Position numbers and translations under genes: made by a program. Positions 59,800 through 64,000 of a stretch of DNA of 64,000 nt are shown piece after piece (within the stretch, counting starts at the first letter, position 1; each line of letters begins with the position of its first letter). Source of the DNA: Pontibacter pamirensis (GTDB lineage Bacteria; Bacteroidota; Bacteroidia; Cytophagales; Hymenobacteraceae); assembly GCF_010015475.1 (NCBI RefSeq), contig NZ_SSNI01000012.1, forward strand, positions 113,816 to 177,815, read 5' to 3'. Below the pieces are notes generated by a model that saw only the letters and a program-made list of their open reading frames with translations, was not told the DNA's origin and searched no databases.

Positions 59800-61449
59800 A
59801 TGTACAAGAAATATATAACTGGCCTCCTAATCGGTACGCTGGGCCTTGGTCTGTTCTCTTTTAAGTCTGAATCTGACCGCTATTTCGAGATCGCTAAGAA
59901 TCTTGATGTCTTTGCCACTTTATTTAAAGAGGTAAATACATACTACGTAGATGATGTGCCCCCGGCACAGATGATGCGTATCGGCATAGACGCGATGCTC
60001 AAGTCGCTGGACCCCTACACCAACTATATTCCCGAAGACGATATTGAAGATTTCCGCACCATGACCACTGGTCAGTATGGCGGTATCGGTGCTATTATCG
60101 GTAGCCGTGATGGAAAAGTAGTGGTGCAGATGCCCTATGAAAACTCCCCGGCCCATAAATCAGGCCTGGTTATCGGCGATGAAATCCTGAAAATTAATGG
60201 CGTATCCGTTACAGGTAAGTCTACCGGTGATGTAAGCAAAATGCTGAAGGGGCAGGCAAACACGACCGTTAAATTAGAGGTGCGAAGCTATGGACAGACG
60301 AAGGGCAGAACAGTAGAGCTTACCCGCTCCAATATTATGGTGGAGAATGTGTCGTATGCTGGCATGATTGACGAAGAAACAGGCTACTTCCAGTTGTCGG
60401 GCTTTACGGTGGATGCTTCGAAAGAGGTGAGAATGGCAGTGCAGAAACTAAAAGAGCAGGGGGCTAAGAAGATTATCTTTGATTTACGCGACAACCCGGG
60501 TGGTTTACTGCATGAGGCGGTAAACATTTCGAATGTATTCGTGGACAAAGGAAAAGATATTGTAAGCACCAAAGGCAAAGTAACGGATTGGAACAAAACC
60601 TATAAGTCGCTGGATGAGCCGTTGGATAAGGATGTACCACTTGTAATATTAACCTCATCCCGAAGTGCTTCCGCTTCTGAAATTGTAGCAGGCGTGATGC
60701 AGGACTACGACCGGGCTGTACTGGTGGGAGAGCGCACCTTTGGTAAAGGCCTGGTGCAAGCTACGCGCCCGCTTTCTTACAACTCTCAACTAAAAGTAAC
60801 AACAGCTAAATACTATATACCGAGCGGCCGCTGTATTCAGGCAATTGACTATGCGCATCGCAACGAAGACGGTAGTGTTGGTAAAATTGCAGATTCGCTG
60901 CGTGTTGCTTTCAAAACAGCGAACGGGAGAGTGGTATATGATGGTGGCGGGGTAAGACCTGATGTGGAGGTAGAACAGCAGGCATTTTCAGATATTACAA
61001 AAGCCATTGCTTCCAAAGGTCATTACTTTCAGTATGCCAACAAGTATAAAGCCGAGCATGGTGCCATTGTGGCTGCTAAAGAGTTTAAACTGACAGACAA
61101 AGAATACCAGGATTTTGTGGCTTACTTAGCAGATAAGGATGTTTCTTACCGCACGGGTATTGAAAGCGAACTGGAAGACGTGGCCAAAAAAGCGAAAGAA
61201 GGCAAGCACTATGATGATATCAAAGCAGAACTGGAGGCAATCCAAAAGAAAGTGTCTCATAATAAAGCGAACGACTTGATGCGTTTCAAATCAGAAATAA
61301 TGGAGGTGCTTGAGGCTGAAATTGCTTCTCGCTACTATCTGCAGAAAGGATACATTGAGTCAACTTTTGATGATGATCCAAATATCCTGATGGCAAAACA
61401 AGTATTGGATGACCAGCAAAAATATAATTCCTATTTAAAAGGAAATTAA
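59800..61449 (+). CDS. S41 family C-terminal processing peptidase
   Basis: A 549-residue carboxyl-terminal protease. A short hydrophobic N-terminus (YITGLLIGTLGLGLFSF) serves as signal or anchor. PDZ domain about residues 85-170 (GIGAIIGSRDGKVVV, GLVIGDEILKINGVSV). The catalytic Ser lies in SRSASASEIVAGVMQD and the Lys in VGERTFGKGLVQ, the S41 dyad. The C-terminal region is helical, as in the Ctp-type with extended tail. Likely periplasmic protein quality control; its substrates are not known. Confidence 0.94.
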   Translation: MYKKYITGLLIGTLGLGLFSFKSESDRYFEIAKNLDVFATLFKEVNTYYVDDVPPAQMMRIGIDAMLKSLDPYTNYIPEDDIEDFRTMTTGQYGGIGAIIGSRDGKVVVQMPYENSPAHKSGLVIGDEILKINGVSVTGKSTGDVSKMLKGQANTTVKLEVRSYGQTKGRTVELTRSNIMVENVSYAGMIDEETGYFQLSGFTVDASKEVRMAVQKLKEQGAKKIIFDLRDNPGGLLHEAVNISNVFVDKGKDIVSTKGKVTDWNKTYKSLDEPLDKDVPLVILTSSRSASASEIVAGVMQDYDRAVLVGERTFGKGLVQATRPLSYNSQLKVTTAKYYIPSGRCIQAIDYAHRNEDGSVGKIADSLRVAFKTANGRVVYDGGGVRPDVEVEQQAFSDITKAIASKGHYFQYANKYKAEHGAIVAAKEFKLTDKEYQDFVAYLADKDVSYRTGIESELEDVAKKAKEGKHYDDIKAELEAIQKKVSHNKANDLMRFKSEIMEVLEAEIASRYYLQKGYIESTFDDDPNILMAKQVLDDQQKYNSYLKGN

Positions 61450-61469
61450 GGTATTAAAAATAAAGGAGA

Positions 61470-61499
61470 GGGTGGTGCAGTAATGTGCCACCCTTTTTT
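61470..61499 (+). terminator. Terminator after the S41 protease
   Basis: GGGTGG and CCACCC arms with a 12-base loop followed by TTTTTT. Confidence 0.85.
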
Positions 61500-61526
61500 A
61501 ATTCTAAACACGGTCAGGGAAGATTT

Positions 61527-61556
61527 TTGGTTACTTGTTGCTTTCCGCTAATTTTG
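61527..61556 (+). promoter_or_regulatory. Promoter for tsaB-DUF2480
   Basis: TTG (61527-61529) and TAATTTTG (61549-61556) separated by exactly 19 bases; start near 61562, leader about 15 bases. Confidence 0.8.
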
Positions 61557-61576
61557 CAGAAAATCATATTTAAAAT

Positions 61577-62272
61577 ATGCCACTTTTACTCGCACTTGAA
61601 ACTTCTACCACTGTTTGTTCCATTGCCTTGTTCAAAGACCAGCAGCTATTAGGTGCTTCGGAATTGCAGATAGAGAAATCGCATTCATCGCACATCACCG
61701 TTATCATATCGCAACTGGTGGAGAATTGCGGAGTGACTTTAAAGGAGTTAGATGCAGTGGCTGTTTCAGGAGGACCAGGCTCTTATACAGGGCTCCGGAT
61801 TGGCTCTTCCACGGCGAAGGGCCTGTGTTATTCGCTAGATATTCCGCTGCTGGAGGTGTCAACACTCTATGGGTTGGCGGCGCAGGTCGTGGCCGCCACT
61901 CCTGATCCGGGGCGTTTCCTGTTCTGCCCTATGCTGGATGCCCGTCGTATGGAAGTGTATACCTGCCTGCTGGACAGCATGCTTCAGGAGGTGAGCCCAA
62001 TAGAGCCGGTGGTGCTGGAGGAGCATACTTATGAGGATAAGCTGAAGGATAAGCCTATTCTCTTCTTTGGAAGTGGTGCGCAGAAGTTTAAAAATCTGGT
62101 AACAGATGCAGGACATGCGTTGTTTATAGATGACATACTTCCATCAGCTAAAACGATAGGACAACTGGCGCTAAAGAAGTATGAGCAAAAAGCATTTGAA
62201 GATGTGGCGTATTATGAACCCTTCTATCTAAAGGATGTTTATATAACAAGTGCAGGGAAAAGCACAAAATAA
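61577..62272 (+). CDS. tsaB: tRNA threonylcarbamoyladenosine biosynthesis protein TsaB
   Basis: A 231-residue ASKHA-fold protein that pairs with TsaD in making t6A at position 37 of ANN-decoding tRNAs. N-terminal ALETSTTVCSIALF phosphate-like loop, HSSHITVIISQLVE, and GGPGSYTGLRIGSSTAKGL, all typical of TsaB. TsaB itself is thought to be a scaffold with little catalysis. Ten bases separate it from the DUF2480 gene, with which it forms an operon. Confidence 0.94.
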   Translation: MPLLLALETSTTVCSIALFKDQQLLGASELQIEKSHSSHITVIISQLVENCGVTLKELDAVAVSGGPGSYTGLRIGSSTAKGLCYSLDIPLLEVSTLYGLAAQVVAATPDPGRFLFCPMLDARRMEVYTCLLDSMLQEVSPIEPVVLEEHTYEDKLKDKPILFFGSGAQKFKNLVTDAGHALFIDDILPSAKTIGQLALKKYEQKAFEDVAYYEPFYLKDVYITSAGKSTK

Positions 62273-62281
62273 AACAGAACT

Positions 62282-62794
62282 ATGTCAGAGTTGATAAATA
62301 AAGTAGCGCAAAGCGCACTGGTAACATTAAACCTAGAGGAGCTGTTGCACCCGGGGGAGCGCGTAGTGTATGATATAAAAGATAACCTGTTTCATGGGCT
62401 TATTCTGAAGGAGAAAGATTTTCGGGCGTTCGTAAAGGAATTCGATTGGTCTCAGTACGTCGGGAAAAATGTGGCTATTATATGTAGTGCAGATGCCATT
62501 GTTCCCACCTGGGCATATATGCTGTTGGCATCAAAGCTGCAGAATCATGCAAACTATTATGTGTTCGGAGATTTGGAAGCGCTGGAGCAGGCAATGATGC
62601 AGGAGGCGATCGACAATATTAATCCGGAAGAATACAGAGAAGCGAAAGTAGTGATAAAAGGCTGCGGAAGCATACCTGTGCCTACTTATGCTTATGTAGA
62701 GGTAATGAGAAAACTGCTGCCTGTAACGAGTAGCCTGATGTATGGGGAACCCTGCAGCACAGTGCCGCTGTATAAGAAGCCGAAGAACAGTTAA
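62282..62794 (+). CDS. DUF2480 family protein
   Basis: A 170-residue protein widely conserved in Bacteroidota. Segments I recognise as family-like: ELLHPGERVVYDIKDNLFHGLILKEKDFR, WSQYVGKNVAIICSADAIVPTWAYMLL, and VVIKGCGSIPVPTYAYVEVMRKL. No signal peptide or transmembrane helix. Function is not known in the literature to my knowledge. Co-transcription with tsaB hints at a role near translation, but this is a guess. Confidence 0.88.
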   Translation: MSELINKVAQSALVTLNLEELLHPGERVVYDIKDNLFHGLILKEKDFRAFVKEFDWSQYVGKNVAIICSADAIVPTWAYMLLASKLQNHANYYVFGDLEALEQAMMQEAIDNINPEEYREAKVVIKGCGSIPVPTYAYVEVMRKLLPVTSSLMYGEPCSTVPLYKKPKNS

Positions 62795-62818
62795 TTTAAA
62801 GCTGCAGCGTGTTAAGAG

Positions 62819-62847
62819 GGGCAGGAAGATTACTTCCTGCCTTTTTT
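62819..62847 (+). terminator. Terminator after the DUF2480 gene
   Basis: GGCAGGAAG and CTTCCTGCC arms with a 4-base loop, then TTTTTT. Confidence 0.9.
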
Positions 62848-63174
62848 GTGTCTGCATCTTTTAGCTATTCAGGTTAAACAAATAGGTAGTGTAAATCCAG
62901 AGGAGAAAGCCCAAAGAAAGAATGAAATGCACGAAAACTACCAAGACTTGTATTGTTGTTTTTCTTTAGTGCCTGAGCAGCGGGCGCTGTAGGGAGAAGC
63001 TTAAAAAATTTCCCATTCCTTCAGGAACTTCAAAGTCCTCTATTGGTGTTAATCTCAAGTGCCCGCAAAAGTGAGGCCGTAGGGCTTCAAAGGGCTTCAA
63101 AAAATTTCCTAACAGAGCCTCAGGAACTTAACTAGTCTGGCGTGGAAAAACAAGCGGTTTTTCAGCCTAGCCGC

Positions 63175-63204
63175 TTGCGGATAAAGGAAAGATTACTACT
63201 TTTG
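63175..63204 (+). promoter_or_regulatory. rRNA promoter P1
   Basis: TTG at 63175-63177, 19-base spacer, TACTTTTG at 63197-63204, then GCATCCCCG. Confidence 0.85.
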
Positions 63205-63277
63205 CATCCCCGTTCGGCAGGGACGGGACAAGAGAGGGTGAGAGGGCAGCGCAGAGAAATAAAACTTCCCCTGCTGC

Positions 63278-63307
63278 TTGCAAATCGGGAAAGAGTTCTT
63301 ACCTTTG
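63278..63307 (+). promoter_or_regulatory. rRNA promoter P2
   Basis: TTG at 63278-63280, 19-base spacer, TACCTTTG at 63300-63307, then GCATCCCG... wait-free initial sequence as in P1. Confidence 0.85.
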
Positions 63308-63411
63308 CATCCCGTTTGGGCAGGAGGCGGTCAGGAAGAGGGGTTGTTAACACGGGCCCCACGGACTAAAGAAGAAGGAGAGAAAGAGAAGAAAATACTT
63401 CTCTTTGGGTA

Positions 63412-63441
63412 TTGCGGAAAGGGAAACATTTCGTACCTTTG
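63412..63441 (+). promoter_or_regulatory. rRNA promoter P3
   Basis: TTG at 63412-63414, 19-base spacer, TACCTTTG at 63434-63441, then CAACCCG. Confidence 0.85.
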
Positions 63442-63502
63442 CAACCCGCTTCAGAAGGAAGGGGAAGAAAAGAGAGACAGGAAAATAAATTCTTCTTTTT
63501 TA

Positions 63503-63532
63503 TTGCAAAGAGAGAAAAGGTTCTTACCTTTG
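63503..63532 (+). promoter_or_regulatory. rRNA promoter P4
   Basis: TTG at 63503-63505, 19-base spacer, TACCTTTG at 63525-63532, then CATCCGC. Nearest to 16S rRNA, about 260 bases before it. Confidence 0.85.
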
Positions 63533-63795
63533 CATCCGCTTCGGGAAACAAGGCGACAGGCCCTTGGGGAAGAGAGAGAAACACCGGCATCGGATGGTGC
63601 CACAAGGGAAGAAAGATGTTCTTCACTACGTTCTTTGAGAGATTGATTGAGACAGAAAATTTAAGGTAAACCGCGCGGGTGATTGGAAAATCAGCTGCGT
63701 CAGCTCCTTTCCCTTCGCAGGGAGAGCGAGTAATTTTAGGAAAGCCGGGGTCGGACGAACACATGAACAGCTTCGGCTGTTTGAAGTAATTCATT

Positions 63796-64000
<205 letters not shown>

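Larger units (their letters stand above)
62848..63795 (+). promoter_or_regulatory. rRNA operon control region and leader
   Basis: About 950 bases without a credible gene. From 62999 to 63129 a direct repeat of GCTT(C)AAAAAATTTCC and TCAGGAACTT occurs twice. Four promoters follow between 63175 and 63532 (listed separately). From 63533 to 63795 is the transcribed leader, with a hairpin AACAGC-TTCG-GCTGTT at 63768-63783, shortly before 16S rRNA. Short frames here are by-products of GC-rich and purine-rich sequence. Confidence 0.85.

Noticed and set aside
63175..63540. CRISPR-like array
   Set aside because: The repeated units are TTG/TACCTTTG promoter elements at uneven intervals (about 103, 134, 91 bases), not direct repeats with uniform spacers.
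63142..63794. Several open frames (up to 142 codons) on both strands in the rRNA leader
   Set aside because: They overlap the four promoters and leader, have low-complexity Arg/Lys/Glu or Ser/Leu composition, and no family features.

Overview
This window comes from a member of the Bacteroidota, order Cytophagales, most likely Hymenobacteraceae (Pontibacter-like). Three things support this. The 5' end of a 16S rRNA gene at the right edge reads as this group. Promoters follow the Bacteroidota consensus TTG-N19/20-TAnnTTTG rather than the E. coli one. The gene content includes gliding and type IX-associated genes (gldB, gldD, gldE), DUF2480 and DUF6150 proteins, OMP_b-brl-type barrels and the tiny bTHX protein. 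Shine-Dalgarno sequences are mostly absent, and GTG and TTG starts occur (HU, ribonuclease G). These calls come from reading the sequence; no database search was run.

Layout. 1-2.7 kb: the end of a thiolase and a long acyl-CoA dehydrogenase (beta-oxidation), separated by a four-helix-bundle S23 gene between inverted repeats. 2.9-7.4 kb: a glycosyltransferase, a secreted protein of unknown function and recG. 7.6-17.8 kb: a block combining gliding and genome maintenance (gldD, gldE, ssb, mutY on the minus strand; HU, a TPR protein, a 29-residue basic protein and ribonuclease G on the plus strand), then a barrel protein, gldB and a GT4 glycosyltransferase. 17.9-25.5 kb: an oxidoreductase, an M28 peptidase, a sigma factor/small protein/nth operon, a truncated haemoglobin, two unknown genes, an MFS exporter and bTHX. 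25.8-38.1 kb: uvrA, tpiA, a DUF6150 protein, prmA, a 1,599-residue secreted protein, plsY and an M20 dipeptidase.

38.3-48.5 kb: three tandem outer-membrane barrel genes, an intact IS630-type insertion sequence with a -1 frameshift site, yifB, gmhA, an MsbA-like ABC exporter and a Wzi/RemB-like outer-membrane protein; the last three suggest envelope glycan work. 48.7-57.0 kb: upp and dihydroorotase (pyrimidines), a DEAD-box helicase, an AI-2E-family transporter, tRNA-His, a PfkB kinase and a geranylgeranyl-reductase-like flavoprotein. 57.3-62.8 kb: an M61 peptidase, rpmH-rnpA-S41 protease, tsaB and a DUF2480 protein. 62.8-64 kb: an unusually clear rRNA operon control region with four tandem promoters of identical geometry, leading into 16S rRNA.

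Most of the window is ordinary core genome. The observations most worth checking are the four-promoter rRNA array, the S23 gene between inverted repeats, the IS630 element whose stop codon is completed by its target-site duplication, two ribosome-associated mini-genes that standard length cut-offs miss, several intergenic inverted-repeat families, and a few proteins and structured intergenic regions of unknown function.
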